DNA of 27,079 nucleotides from CAZEPT01 sp964514225 (GCA_964514225.1 CAZEPT010000003.1:1-27079), one strand, 5' to 3'. Shown: positions 16,026 through 24,413, counted from the first letter of the stretch. Numbers and translations are program-made. The notes: generated by a model from the letters alone, not told the origin.

Positions 16026-17081
16026 ATGAAATTACACACAATCGTAAAAAGAATTACTAGTTTTGTTTTAGTTGTTGCTCTTGTCGTTTTGATGGCTCCA
16101 GCAAATACAGCATTTGCTGCAGCAATCACAAATAAAAGTGATACAATGTCATCATCTAAAATCAATGCACTTTCAAGTCATGTGATTAAGTTTACTACTC
16201 CAACAGGAGCTGCTGATAACACAGATACTATTGTTATCACTTTCCCATCAGACTTTGATTTTACGTCAAAGACTATCGGTACAGTAACATTTACTCATGG
16301 AGCAACTACTGGACTTGAAGCAACTGAAACACTCGCTGCTTCTCCTTCTACCTCTGCTTGGGGTGCGGTATTCTCTGGAACAGAGAACCGTATTCTTACA
16401 TTGACTGCTCCAACTGACGGAGTTGGATCTGCTACAGTTGCAGCAAGTGATAAGATCATCATCACGTATGATAGTACAAACTCAATTAACCCATCATCAG
16501 CAGCTGCGTATTCAATAGCGATTTCTGGAGCATTTGGAGATTCAGGTAATATTTCTGTTACTATTTTAAATGATGACCAGGTTGCAGTTACTGCAACGGT
16601 TGATAACTCAATTTCATTCTCTATTTCAGATAACACGATTGAATTTGGAACACTTTCTTCATCAGCTGCTCAATATGCTGACAACTCAGCTGGAGATGCT
16701 TCAGAGGTTGAAGCACACACATTGATCGTCGGAACAAATGCGACAAATGGATATACAATGACATTAAACGGAGCAACACTTGATGCAGGAGGAGGAGATA
16801 CTATTGATGCAATCGGGGCAGCTAACACCGCATCATCTCCTGGAACAGAACAATTTGGTGTCAGATTTAATGCTTCAGGTGGGTCAGGTACAGTTTCTGC
16901 TCCATATGCTGCTGCTGGTTTTGCTTTTGATACTGCTGCTTTCCCTGATCCAATTGCTTCAGCTGCGGGTCCTTCAGCGAACACAACCTACTCAGCACGA
17001 TACCTTGCAAACATTGCAGCTATTACAGAAGCTGGATCTTACACAAGTACATTAACATACACAGCAACTGCTAACTTCTAA
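16026..17081 (+). CDS. Secreted S-layer-like or pilin-like protein with shared C-terminal domain
   Basis: 351 residues with a clear signal peptide (about 1-32, AFA|AAI). The first domain (about 33-190: NKSDTMSSSKINALSSHVIKF ... ITFPSDFDF ... IIITYDS) is a beta-rich pattern common in CPR exported proteins. The second (about 198-351: FSISDNTIEF ... YLANIAAITEAGSY ... TYTATANF) is shared with the upstream gene product. Composition is rich in Ala, Thr, Ser and Gly, with no cysteine and no membrane anchor, as expected of an abundant self-assembling surface protein. It has its own promoter region, unlike its tightly packed neighbours, so high independent expression is plausible. Confidence 0.75.
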   Translation: MKLHTIVKRITSFVLVVALVVLMAPANTAFAAAITNKSDTMSSSKINALSSHVIKFTTPTGAADNTDTIVITFPSDFDFTSKTIGTVTFTHGATTGLEATETLAASPSTSAWGAVFSGTENRILTLTAPTDGVGSATVAASDKIIITYDSTNSINPSSAAAYSIAISGAFGDSGNISVTILNDDQVAVTATVDNSISFSISDNTIEFGTLSSSAAQYADNSAGDASEVEAHTLIVGTNATNGYTMTLNGATLDAGGGDTIDAIGAANTASSPGTEQFGVRFNASGGSGTVSAPYAAAGFAFDTAAFPDPIASAAGPSANTTYSARYLANIAAITEAGSYTSTLTYTATANF

Positions 17082-17116
17082 AGATTCTCTGTAAAGATTT
17101 TAAGTCTTATATACTC

Positions 17117-18085
17117 ATGAAAAAAATGCTCTACATCCTGATAGTTGTCTCAATGATGAGCATTGTGCATTCAGCGCAAGCGTTGACTGTTTCACCTGCT
17201 CGATTGGAAGTGACAGGAGACCCTGGCACAACACTTCGTGGAGAAATAGAGATATTTAATGAACAGGAAGGGTCGCGGACATTCTACACATCGTTTGAAA
17301 ATTTTGAACCAAGCGGTGATACTGGAGCACCTCATTTTATTGGTGCTGAAAATGGACTTGCAACATGGTTGAAAACTGATTCTCAGGTGACTGTTCCATC
17401 AGGAACACGTCAAATCGTACCCTATACGATTACCATTCCAGAAGGTACAGAACCTGGTGGTTATTTTGGAGCTGTCTTTTTTGGAACAGGGGAACCTGGT
17501 GAAGCAAATGGTGGACAGGTGTCTGTTGGTGGTAAAATTGGTGTTCTCGTACTTCTTCGTGTCGCAGGCGATATTGAAGAGAGTGGTGGACTGCTTGATT
17601 TTTTAACTAAAAATAATCAACGTTTTTTTACTAGTCTTCCTATTACATTCACATATCGTCTCAATAATACAGGAGGTGATAGAGTTGTTCCGCTTGGAGA
17701 TATTAAAATTAAAAATACATTTAGGCTTACTACAGAAACTTTAAAAGCTAATAAAAAAGAGGGAAGTGTCCTACCTTCCAGTGCTCGTAAGTTCGAAGTA
17801 GTGTGGGGTGAGGAACAAATTAAACCAGAAGACACGCCGAAGCTTAATTTTTTTCAGTCAGCTCAAGCTCAGCTTAAAGAATTTCACTTTGGTTGGTATA
17901 CAGCAAAACTTGATCTCGTCTTTGGTACAACGAACCAAGCAGCCCAAGCAAATTACCACTTCTTTGTTGTTCCATGGCAACTCCTCCTTATTGTCTTCGT
18001 CGTAATTATTGTTGTTAGATTTTTTGGACTCATACTTCTTAGAAGATACAATCGAATCATTATTGCTCGTGCAACAATGAAATAA
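17117..18085 (+). CDS. DUF916-like membrane-anchored Ig-fold protein
   Basis: 322 residues: signal peptide about 1-22 (AQA|LTVSPARLEV), two beta-sandwich regions (about 23-150 and 160-275), and one C-terminal transmembrane helix (about 285-308) with a basic cytoplasmic tail. The start of the mature protein, LTVSPARLEVTGDPGTTLRG with a later GTRQIVPYTITIPEGTEPGGYFGAV, resembles DUF916/WxL-interacting proteins of Gram-positive bacteria, which tether wall proteins; equivalence here is inferred. The 3' part (from 17594, residue 160) lies inside a 966-bp tandem duplication and reappears in the next gene. TATACT at 17110-17115 almost touches the ATG. Confidence 0.75.
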   Translation: MKKMLYILIVVSMMSIVHSAQALTVSPARLEVTGDPGTTLRGEIEIFNEQEGSRTFYTSFENFEPSGDTGAPHFIGAENGLATWLKTDSQVTVPSGTRQIVPYTITIPEGTEPGGYFGAVFFGTGEPGEANGGQVSVGGKIGVLVLLRVAGDIEESGGLLDFLTKNNQRFFTSLPITFTYRLNNTGGDRVVPLGDIKIKNTFRLTTETLKANKKEGSVLPSSARKFEVVWGEEQIKPEDTPKLNFFQSAQAQLKEFHFGWYTAKLDLVFGTTNQAAQANYHFFVVPWQLLLIVFVVIIVVRFFGLILLRRYNRIIIARATMK

Positions 18086-18559
18086 AGATGAATGAAGTTC
18101 CGATTCAAATTATTTTTATTCCTTAGTTATTTCGGTATCTTTTTTACACCAGTATTTTCTTCTGCAATCACTGTCGAAATAACAGCGCTTGTTCCTGGTT
18201 GTGGGGACGGTATTGTTTCAGTTGGAGAACAGTGTGACTCAGGTAATTTAAATGGTGCATCCTGTGTAACTCAAGGATTTGGGAGTGGGACACTTTCCTG
18301 TACTCTTGCTTGTACCTTCAACACCTCTCAGTGTGTAGTTGCTGGTCCTGGCGGAGGCGGAGGTGGAGGTGGAGGTGGTGGTGGTAATATCCCACCTCCA
18401 GTAATCATTCCCAACACTAACGTTGTTTTTTCTGGAAGAGCATATCCACTTAGTCGAGTATCTATTTTAAAAGATGGGCAACTTGCTGTAACGACTATTG
18501 CTGGTCCAGATAGTAATTTTTCAGTCACCATAAGTAACCTTTCAACAGGTAACTACACT
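17594..18559 (+). repeat. 966-bp tandem duplication, copy 1
   Basis: Runs from codon 160 of the DUF916-like gene through its stop, the 6-base gap and the first 156 codons of the following gene. It is followed immediately by copy 2, which appears base-identical at every stretch I compared and has no length change. Essentially no microhomology is seen at the breakpoints. Confidence 0.92.
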
Positions 18560-19051
18560 CTTGATTTTTTAACTAAAAATAATCAACGTTTTTTTACTAG
18601 TCTTCCTATTACATTCACATATCGTCTCAATAATACAGGAGGTGATAGAGTTGTTCCGCTTGGAGATATTAAAATTAAAAATACATTTAGGCTTACTACA
18701 GAAACTTTAAAAGCTAATAAAAAAGAGGGAAGTGTCCTACCTTCCAGTGCTCGTAAGTTCGAAGTAGTGTGGGGTGAGGAACAAATTAAACCAGAAGACA
18801 CGCCGAAGCTTAATTTTTTTCAGTCAGCTCAAGCTCAGCTTAAAGAATTTCACTTTGGTTGGTATACAGCAAAACTTGATCTCGTCTTTGGTACAACGAA
18901 CCAAGCAGCCCAAGCAAATTACCACTTCTTTGTTGTTCCATGGCAACTCCTCCTTATTGTCTTCGTCGTAATTATTGTTGTTAGATTTTTTGGACTCATA
19001 CTTCTTAGAAGATACAATCGAATCATTATTGCTCGTGCAACAATGAAATAA
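18092..19051 (+). CDS. Chimeric gene: N-terminus of the dockerin protein fused to C-terminus of the DUF916-like protein
   Basis: 319 residues formed by the tandem duplication. Residues 1-156 equal those of the 19058 gene: signal peptide (about 1-25), six-cysteine domain (C37, C48, C58, C70, C74, C81), 12-Gly linker (87-98) and the start of an Ig-like domain. Residues 157-319 equal residues 160-322 of the upstream DUF916-like protein, including its transmembrane anchor. The junction (18559/18560) falls on a codon boundary, so the frame is kept. If expressed it would put the Cys-rich head on a membrane-anchored stalk without a dockerin. It truncates an Ig domain midway, so folding is uncertain. 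It could be a very recent duplication or an assembly artefact. Confidence 0.75.
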   Translation: MKFRFKLFLFLSYFGIFFTPVFSSAITVEITALVPGCGDGIVSVGEQCDSGNLNGASCVTQGFGSGTLSCTLACTFNTSQCVVAGPGGGGGGGGGGGGNIPPPVIIPNTNVVFSGRAYPLSRVSILKDGQLAVTTIAGPDSNFSVTISNLSTGNYTLDFLTKNNQRFFTSLPITFTYRLNNTGGDRVVPLGDIKIKNTFRLTTETLKANKKEGSVLPSSARKFEVVWGEEQIKPEDTPKLNFFQSAQAQLKEFHFGWYTAKLDLVFGTTNQAAQANYHFFVVPWQLLLIVFVVIIVVRFFGLILLRRYNRIIIARATMK

Positions 19052-19525
19052 AGATGAATGAAGTTCCGATTCAAATTATTTTTATTCCTTAGTTATTTCG
19101 GTATCTTTTTTACACCAGTATTTTCTTCTGCAATCACTGTCGAAATAACAGCGCTTGTTCCTGGTTGTGGGGACGGTATTGTTTCAGTTGGAGAACAGTG
19201 TGACTCAGGTAATTTAAATGGTGCATCCTGTGTAACTCAAGGATTTGGGAGTGGGACACTTTCCTGTACTCTTGCTTGTACCTTCAACACCTCTCAGTGT
19301 GTAGTTGCTGGTCCTGGCGGAGGCGGAGGTGGAGGTGGAGGTGGTGGTGGTAATATCCCACCTCCAGTAATCATTCCCAACACTAACGTTGTTTTTTCTG
19401 GAAGAGCATATCCACTTAGTCGAGTATCTATTTTAAAAGATGGGCAACTTGCTGTAACGACTATTGCTGGTCCAGATAGTAATTTTTCAGTCACCATAAG
19501 TAACCTTTCAACAGGTAACTACACT
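18560..19525 (+). repeat. 966-bp tandem duplication, copy 2
   Basis: Second copy, abutting copy 1 directly. After 19525 the sequence diverges (TTTGCTG instead of CTTGATT) and continues into the intact second half of the dockerin gene. Confidence 0.92.
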
Positions 19526-20101
19526 TTTGCTGTCTACGGTGAAGATAAAAATAATGTGAGATCGAGTCTTTTTACATTTCCTATTTTTATATCTTCTGGC
19601 GTGACGACTAAGATTGGGGGTATTTTCATTGCCCCTACTATTGGCGTTGATAAGAGTGAAGTAAGACGAGGTGACACAATTTCCATTTTTGGTCAAAGTG
19701 TTCCACTTTCAGAAGTGACGATTAGTGTTCATTCCGAGGTGGAACATTTTGTGAAAAGACAGTCTGATGAAACTGGTGCGTATCTCTTGAATTTTGACAC
19801 ATCGATTCTTGAAATGGGGCAACATGCAACAAAATCAAAAGTAGCAAAAGAAGGTGAGATCAGCCCATTTGGTACAATTGTTAATTTTGCGGTAGGTCTT
19901 AAGAATGTTCTTGCTGAGGTACCTACTGTTCTTGGAATTAAAGCAGACCTCAATACTGACAAGCGAGTGAATTTAGTCGATTTTTCAATTGCGGCGTATT
20001 GGTATAAGCGTGCAAATCCACCGGTTATCGCTGACTTAAATCAGGATGGAAAAGTGGATTTAGTTGATTTTAGTATTTTGGCATTTTATTGGACAGGGTA
20101 A
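19058..20101 (+). CDS. Secreted Cys-rich, Ig-like protein with C-terminal dockerin
   Basis: 347 residues. Signal peptide about 1-25; a disulfide-type domain CGDGIVSVGEQCD ... SGTLSCTLACTFNTSQC with six cysteines (37-81), a pattern known from myxobacterial-type repeats; a 12-Gly linker (87-98) and PPP; Ig-like regions about 105-185 and 195-275; and a C-terminal dockerin (about 294-347). The dockerin has two EF-hand-like loops, D297-N299-D301...D308 and D326-N328-D330...D337, with the usual calcium-ligand spacing followed by hydrophobic helices. Dockerins bind cohesins, and the next two genes encode cohesin-like proteins, so this is probably a soluble component docked to the cell surface. No catalytic domain is visible. 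Confidence 0.82.
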   Translation: MKFRFKLFLFLSYFGIFFTPVFSSAITVEITALVPGCGDGIVSVGEQCDSGNLNGASCVTQGFGSGTLSCTLACTFNTSQCVVAGPGGGGGGGGGGGGNIPPPVIIPNTNVVFSGRAYPLSRVSILKDGQLAVTTIAGPDSNFSVTISNLSTGNYTFAVYGEDKNNVRSSLFTFPIFISSGVTTKIGGIFIAPTIGVDKSEVRRGDTISIFGQSVPLSEVTISVHSEVEHFVKRQSDETGAYLLNFDTSILEMGQHATKSKVAKEGEISPFGTIVNFAVGLKNVLAEVPTVLGIKADLNTDKRVNLVDFSIAAYWYKRANPPVIADLNQDGKVDLVDFSILAFYWTG

Positions 20102-20105
20102 TCAT

Positions 20106-20978
20106 ATGAAGTATTTATATAAACTAACAATTACTTTTTTTTCACTGAGTCTTTTTTTCACTGCGGGCTCTCTTTTTGCCGCTGAGATTCGAGTTGATAC
20201 AAATACATCAGAGACCACAACTAATGAGCAAGTTTTGGTGGATGTTATTCTTCACACAGAAGAGCCTGTTAATGCAATCGAAGGCACCTTGTCTTTTTCA
20301 CTAGATCTTCTCTCTTTTGTTGAAATCCGTGATGGTAATTCAAGCGTTAATTTTTGGATAGAGAAACCTCACGAAGCTTCGCCTGGGAATATTATGTTTT
20401 CAGGAATCACTCCGGGGGGATTTAGAGGAGCAAACCAATATATTTTTTCTGTAGTATTTGAAGCGAAGAGCATGGGGTTAGCTGAACTCTTTCTTGTTGA
20501 TATCCGGGCACTCAAGCATGATGGGGTAGGGACACCGATTGATCTTTCGACCCACGGGACAACTATTTTGATTAAAGAAGGTGATAAGAATGTGAATAAG
20601 GAAGTACTTGTTGATATGGATATACCAGAAGATTTTATCGTAAGTGTTGAAACCAGCGAACATATTTTTAATGGGAAGTATTTTCTTGTTTTTGCAACTC
20701 AAGATAAGATTTCAGGTATTGACCACTACGAAGTCAGTGAAGGAACATATGGAAGATTTCGTACTGCAGTCAGTCCTTATCTCTTAAAACATCAGTCACT
20801 TAATAAAAAAATAGTAGTCAAAGCGATTGATCGAGAGGGTAATGAACGGATGGTTGTTCTGAATCCACAAAATCGTGGACCGTGGTATGAACCGTACGTG
20901 TTGTTTGCTATACTTTTAATAGGAATGCTTTTCCTCGGTTTCTTTTTAAAAAAACTATGTCCAAAATTTATAAAATAA
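20106..20978 (+). CDS. Membrane-anchored cohesin-like protein, shorter
   Basis: 290 residues, taking the ATG at 20106, which begins a good signal peptide (about 1-25, LFA|AEI); an upstream in-frame start lies inside the dockerin gene and is less likely. Residues 26-155 look like a cohesin domain: NEQVLVDVILHTEEPVNAIEGTLSF, FWIEKP, GNIMFSGITPGGFRG, and ALKHDGVGTPI follow the order of cohesin strands. A second beta domain (about 175-255, FATQDKISGIDHYEV) and one C-terminal transmembrane helix (about 263-282) follow, then a short basic tail. It starts 4 bases after the dockerin gene and its last 22 bases overlap the next gene. Likely a surface receptor for the dockerin protein. Confidence 0.78.
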   Translation: MKYLYKLTITFFSLSLFFTAGSLFAAEIRVDTNTSETTTNEQVLVDVILHTEEPVNAIEGTLSFSLDLLSFVEIRDGNSSVNFWIEKPHEASPGNIMFSGITPGGFRGANQYIFSVVFEAKSMGLAELFLVDIRALKHDGVGTPIDLSTHGTTILIKEGDKNVNKEVLVDMDIPEDFIVSVETSEHIFNGKYFLVFATQDKISGIDHYEVSEGTYGRFRTAVSPYLLKHQSLNKKIVVKAIDREGNERMVVLNPQNRGPWYEPYVLFAILLIGMLFLGFFLKKLCPKFIK

Positions 20979-22729
20979 TTTTTCTTTCATTTGTATTTCT
21001 CGGGTCCTTCGTCTTTTTTGGGACCGCTCGCGCAGCGACACTCTCTCTTTCCAGTGCTTCCCAGTTATATTCCGCAGGACAAACATTTTCAGTGAACGTC
21101 TATGTGAGTACTCCATCACAAGCGATGAATGCCGCCTCAGGTACTGTCTCATTTTCCTCGAGTACACTCCAAGTTGTGTCTATTTCAAAAGTAGGTTCAG
21201 TTTTTTCTCTCTGGGTTCAAGAACCTTCATTCTCTAATACGTCAGGTACGGTGTCTTTTGAAGGTATTGTTTTAAATCCTGGCTTTATAGGGTCTCAGGG
21301 TAAAATTATGACCATTACGTTCCGAGCTCGTGGTGCTGGTCAGTCAAATCTGACATTCTCGTCTGGATCAGTACTCGCAAATGATGGGAGTGGAAGTAAT
21401 ATTTTGACTAATTCTCACGGTATTTCATTTACTGTTGGTGCAAAACCTGCGGTGACCCCTCTTCCAGAAGAAGAAGTGGAAAAGGAAGAAATTGTCTCAT
21501 CAGGAGAAGAAGCACCGGTGATTACTTCTTCAACTCATCCGGACCAAGCAAAATGGTACAGTAACAAGACTCCAGAATTTTCTTGGAATCTTCCTTCTGG
21601 AGCACTTGAGGTCAGGACACTTATCGGAACATCACCATCGAGTATTCCAACGATCCGTTATTCACCACCGATTGGAAACAAAAAGACAAATCCACTTGAA
21701 GATGGGACCTACTATTTTCACTTACAAATTCGCACTGACCGTGGTTGGGGGGAAGTTGCGCACTATAGGGTTAATATCGACACAACTGCACCTGAACCCT
21801 TTTCTATCACATTTCCAAATGGGGTAAGTGGATTGAACCCAGAACCAACGATTCTTTTTAATACAACAGATATACTCTCTTTGGTGAGTCACTATGATAT
21901 AAAAATAGGAGGAGATGTTTATGAACCAGCGAATTCAATTGCTGCGTCAGCCCCATACATTCTTCCTTCACAATACCCAGGAACATATACGCTCGTTGTG
22001 ACTGCGGTTGACGGTGCTGGGAACAGAACCAACGCATCTGCCGATTTCACTATTGAAGCACTTGATACACCGATTATTACGCTCTACTCAAAAGAGGTAA
22101 CGAAGGGGGAGTTCTTGAAAATAGGCGGCACAACATACCAAGATGCTGAGGTTTCAATCAGCATAAAAACAAAGGACGGTGATGAAGTTTCTTTGGAAAC
22201 AGTCCAAACGAACGATACTGGTGAATTCTACTTGATCACTCGAAGTGATCTTTCTCCTGGAGTGTATACAATAAGTGCACGTGTTACGAACAAAGCTGGC
22301 GCGCGAAGTAATGAGACCTACCCGTACAGTTTTGTAGTTCAACCGAAGCTCCTCGCACAGTTCACCTCATTCTTACTTGATTATTTTTCTGCGATTCTCT
22401 TGATTACATTTGCTTTGGCATGTATTATCGGACTTGCGATTTATCTATGGTACAGACTTGTCCGTATTACTAACCAATTAAAGCGTCAAAATAAAGAAGT
22501 AGAAAGTCTTTTGAAGAAAGCATTTACTGTACTTCGGACGGACATTGATAAACATATTGCAAAATTGAAGTCCATTAAAACAAAACGTGAATTGACGACT
22601 GAAGAAATAGCCTTTTTGGAGAAATTTGAGAAAAATATTACGGAGTCTGAAGCAATCTTAGTTAACGGATTACAAAGTGCTCCTAAAAAGAAAAAAAGTA
22701 AACCTACACCAAAAGCTTTGGATCAATAG
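20957..22729 (+). CDS. Membrane-anchored cohesin-like protein with Ig domains and cytoplasmic coiled coil
   Basis: 590 residues. Signal peptide about 1-26 (ARA|ATL). Residues 27-160 match the cohesin pattern well: SAGQTFSVNVYVSTPSQAMNAASGTVSF, FSLWVQEP, GTVSFEGIVLNPGFIG, SVLANDGSGSNI. After an acidic linker come three Ig-like regions (about 187-280, 285-370, 372-465), a transmembrane helix (about 474-497), and a Lys/Glu-rich cytoplasmic segment (about 500-575) that looks like a coiled coil, ending in a basic tail. The intracellular part sets it apart from its neighbour and could anchor the complex to, or signal to, cytoplasmic partners (inference). Its 3' end overlaps the convergent rluF gene by 26 bases. 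Confidence 0.82.
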   Translation: MSKIYKIIFLSFVFLGSFVFFGTARAATLSLSSASQLYSAGQTFSVNVYVSTPSQAMNAASGTVSFSSSTLQVVSISKVGSVFSLWVQEPSFSNTSGTVSFEGIVLNPGFIGSQGKIMTITFRARGAGQSNLTFSSGSVLANDGSGSNILTNSHGISFTVGAKPAVTPLPEEEVEKEEIVSSGEEAPVITSSTHPDQAKWYSNKTPEFSWNLPSGALEVRTLIGTSPSSIPTIRYSPPIGNKKTNPLEDGTYYFHLQIRTDRGWGEVAHYRVNIDTTAPEPFSITFPNGVSGLNPEPTILFNTTDILSLVSHYDIKIGGDVYEPANSIAASAPYILPSQYPGTYTLVVTAVDGAGNRTNASADFTIEALDTPIITLYSKEVTKGEFLKIGGTTYQDAEVSISIKTKDGDEVSLETVQTNDTGEFYLITRSDLSPGVYTISARVTNKAGARSNETYPYSFVVQPKLLAQFTSFLLDYFSAILLITFALACIIGLAIYLWYRLVRITNQLKRQNKEVESLLKKAFTVLRTDIDKHIAKLKSIKTKRELTTEEIAFLEKFEKNITESEAILVNGLQSAPKKKKSKPTPKALDQ

Positions 22730-23372
22730 GGATAAACATTCCAGGTTTGAGCGTCCGAAGAAACACTTTACCTATTCTAATGCGCTTAAGGTCAACAACA
22801 GTATAATTAAATGAAGCGACCATCCTGCGGATTTGTCGATTTTTACCTTCGGTTAAAATAATTGAAAATTGGTCAGGTGCTATTTTACTTATTTTGCATG
22901 GTTTTGTTTTTGTTCCGTCTGGGAGTGTTACTCCACCTGACATGAACTTAAGAAATGGTTCAGTTACTTTTTCTTGAATTTTTACAGCGTATTCTTTTTC
23001 ATGGTCTCTGTTTGGTTCGAGAATTTTTTTTGTCAGAGTCCTGTCATTGGTCATAATAATGAGGCCGTGCGAATCTTTATCGAGTCTACCAATAGGAAAG
23101 ACTTTGTGTGGGAAGTGAGTATGGTGAATGATATCTTTTTCACCTGCTTGTGGTGTTGTGGTGACAATTCCTACTGGCTTGTTGTATGCATAGTAAACAT
23201 AATGTTTTTTAAGGTTTTTGACCTCGATCTGGTCAACAGTTTCATCAACTTTCTGGCCAAGAAGTGCCTTTTTCCCATTTATAAAAACAAGGCCTTTTGC
23301 GATGAGTTCGTCAGCTTCTCTGCGAGAGGCAATATTTTTTTCAGCTAAATACTGGTTAATTCTCTGTTTCAT
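22704..23372 (-). CDS. rluF: 23S rRNA pseudouridine synthase, RluF type
   Basis: 222 residues. N-terminal S4 RNA-binding domain (about 1-50, RINQYLAEKNIASRREADELI) followed by the RsuA/RluB/E/F catalytic domain: YNKPVGIVTTT, GRLDKDSHGLIIMTND with catalytic Asp 98, DHEKEYAV, and GKNRQIRRM. DHEKEY and the TKPCKI region are closest to what I recall of E. coli RluF, which modifies U2604 of 23S rRNA in the cytoplasm; assignment within the subfamily is less certain than the family. It lies downstream of the DoxX-like gene, whose end overlaps its start by 17 bases, so the two are likely cotranscribed. Confidence 0.9.
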   Translation of the reverse strand: MKQRINQYLAEKNIASRREADELIAKGLVFINGKKALLGQKVDETVDQIEVKNLKKHYVYYAYNKPVGIVTTTPQAGEKDIIHHTHFPHKVFPIGRLDKDSHGLIIMTNDRTLTKKILEPNRDHEKEYAVKIQEKVTEPFLKFMSGGVTLPDGTKTKPCKISKIAPDQFSIILTEGKNRQIRRMVASFNYTVVDLKRIRIGKVFLRTLKPGMFIPIDPKLLV

Positions 23373-24360
23373 TTTTTTTAATTTTATTTTTTAATGCATC
23401 AATACTTAAAATACCACTTCCTTCAATTGCGAGTATGGAGAGTGTTCCAAAAAGAGTAATGTGAGAGTATACACCTTCTTTAAAATAGAAGAATGACAGT
23501 GAAATAACGAGTACTGCGATGATTGAAACAGCACGAGTGTACCATCCAATGAGAATGCAAATACCAATAGCAAGTTCAACAAGTCCAGTAGAAAGTACCC
23601 AGAATTGGGTCGTTACAGGTATGACACTGTGTAAGTTGTATTGAGTAACAACAAGCTCCATGAAGTGTGGGTTGAGTAGTTTTTCGTAAAGAGCAAGGAA
23701 GATCATACCACCCCCGATACCTAAACGGAGTATTGGAGCCAAGAAATATCTTTTAATGTGGATTTTCTTTAAAATACTCATATTGAGTACATCATCAATT
23801 CCTGGACGAGCACTGTGAAATATAAGGAAACCCAGTGCGAGTGCCAGGAAATCTAGGTTTCCGAGTATATAGAAATCTTTCGTTAGTGCGAATATAAACA
23901 CTCCAATTGTTATTAGTATTGTTGGTGTGAGTAAAAATCCAGACATGAGTAAAAATCCTAAGAGAATTTGGAGCCCCCCGAGTGTCTGTGTGCTTACTAT
24001 TGGAGAGATGAGTACTTCAGCTGTTCCTGCTCCGATTAGAGCAATACCTAAAGAGAGTCGAATAATCCAAGGAATAAGTTCATGGTAGGATTGTAATTTT
24101 TGGTCAATTTTTTCTGACCAGCCCTTACCCCATGTTGTTTTTTTGAGAACAAGGACACCTAGAAGTGTGAGAAGTAATGTTGCGAGTATAATTGCAATGT
24201 AGCCAGTGTTGTTAAGTGGGGCGAGTAAATACGTATTGTCGTTTCCGCCTTGCGCTCGCATAATGTCTTTACCGACCACATAAGCTACGTGGGCGGAAAC
24301 CTTTCCCGGGTATAATAAGAATAAGGGTGCGACGTATAAAAATGCATAAAAGTGTTTCAT
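23356..24360 (-). CDS. DoxX-like polytopic membrane protein with two DoxX-type halves
   Basis: 334 residues from the ATG at 24360 (an alternative in-frame ATG at 24393 would add 11). The nearer start is preferred because it opens directly into a signal-like sequence (MKHFYAFLYVAPLFLLYPGKVSA) and has TATACT (minus strand) ending seven bases upstream. About eight to nine further hydrophobic segments are visible. Two regions, about residues 95-195 (IRLSLGIALIGAGTAEVLISP) and 215-320 (LRLGIGGGMIFLALYEKLLNP), each resemble a DoxX four-helix module, suggesting an internal duplication. DoxX relatives are linked to respiratory or redox membrane functions, but the specific role here is unknown. Confidence 0.72.
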   Translation of the reverse strand: MKHFYAFLYVAPLFLLYPGKVSAHVAYVVGKDIMRAQGGNDNTYLLAPLNNTGYIAIILATLLLTLLGVLVLKKTTWGKGWSEKIDQKLQSYHELIPWIIRLSLGIALIGAGTAEVLISPIVSTQTLGGLQILLGFLLMSGFLLTPTILITIGVFIFALTKDFYILGNLDFLALALGFLIFHSARPGIDDVLNMSILKKIHIKRYFLAPILRLGIGGGMIFLALYEKLLNPHFMELVVTQYNLHSVIPVTTQFWVLSTGLVELAIGICILIGWYTRAVSIIAVLVISLSFFYFKEGVYSHITLFGTLSILAIEGSGILSIDALKNKIKKNETEN

Positions 24361-24367
24361 ATTGCTA

Positions 24368-24377
24368 AGTATATACT
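24368..24377. promoter_or_regulatory. Palindromic -10-like element between divergent genes
   Basis: AGTATATACT is a perfect palindrome. Read on the minus strand it supplies TATACT ending seven bases before the DoxX-like ATG at 24360, suggesting a leaderless transcript. Its symmetry means it might also bind a dimeric regulator. Confidence 0.4.
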
Positions 24378-24413
24378 TTTTACGAACGTTCATCTACTTT
24401 GTTTATAACAGGA

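Noticed and set aside
18351..18384. G-rich GGN tract (repeated at 19317-19350) as a regulatory G-quadruplex
   Set aside because: It is explained by a poly-Gly linker; only GG doublets are present and nothing nearby suggests regulation.
20064..20105. Upstream in-frame start for the first cohesin-like gene
   Set aside because: It overlaps the dockerin coding sequence and puts a non-signal-like stretch ahead of a clear signal peptide that begins at 20106.
22974..23348. A 124-codon plus-strand frame opposite the pseudouridine synthase
   Set aside because: It is antisense to a gene with clear catalytic motifs; its hydrophobic composition reflects the reverse complement.
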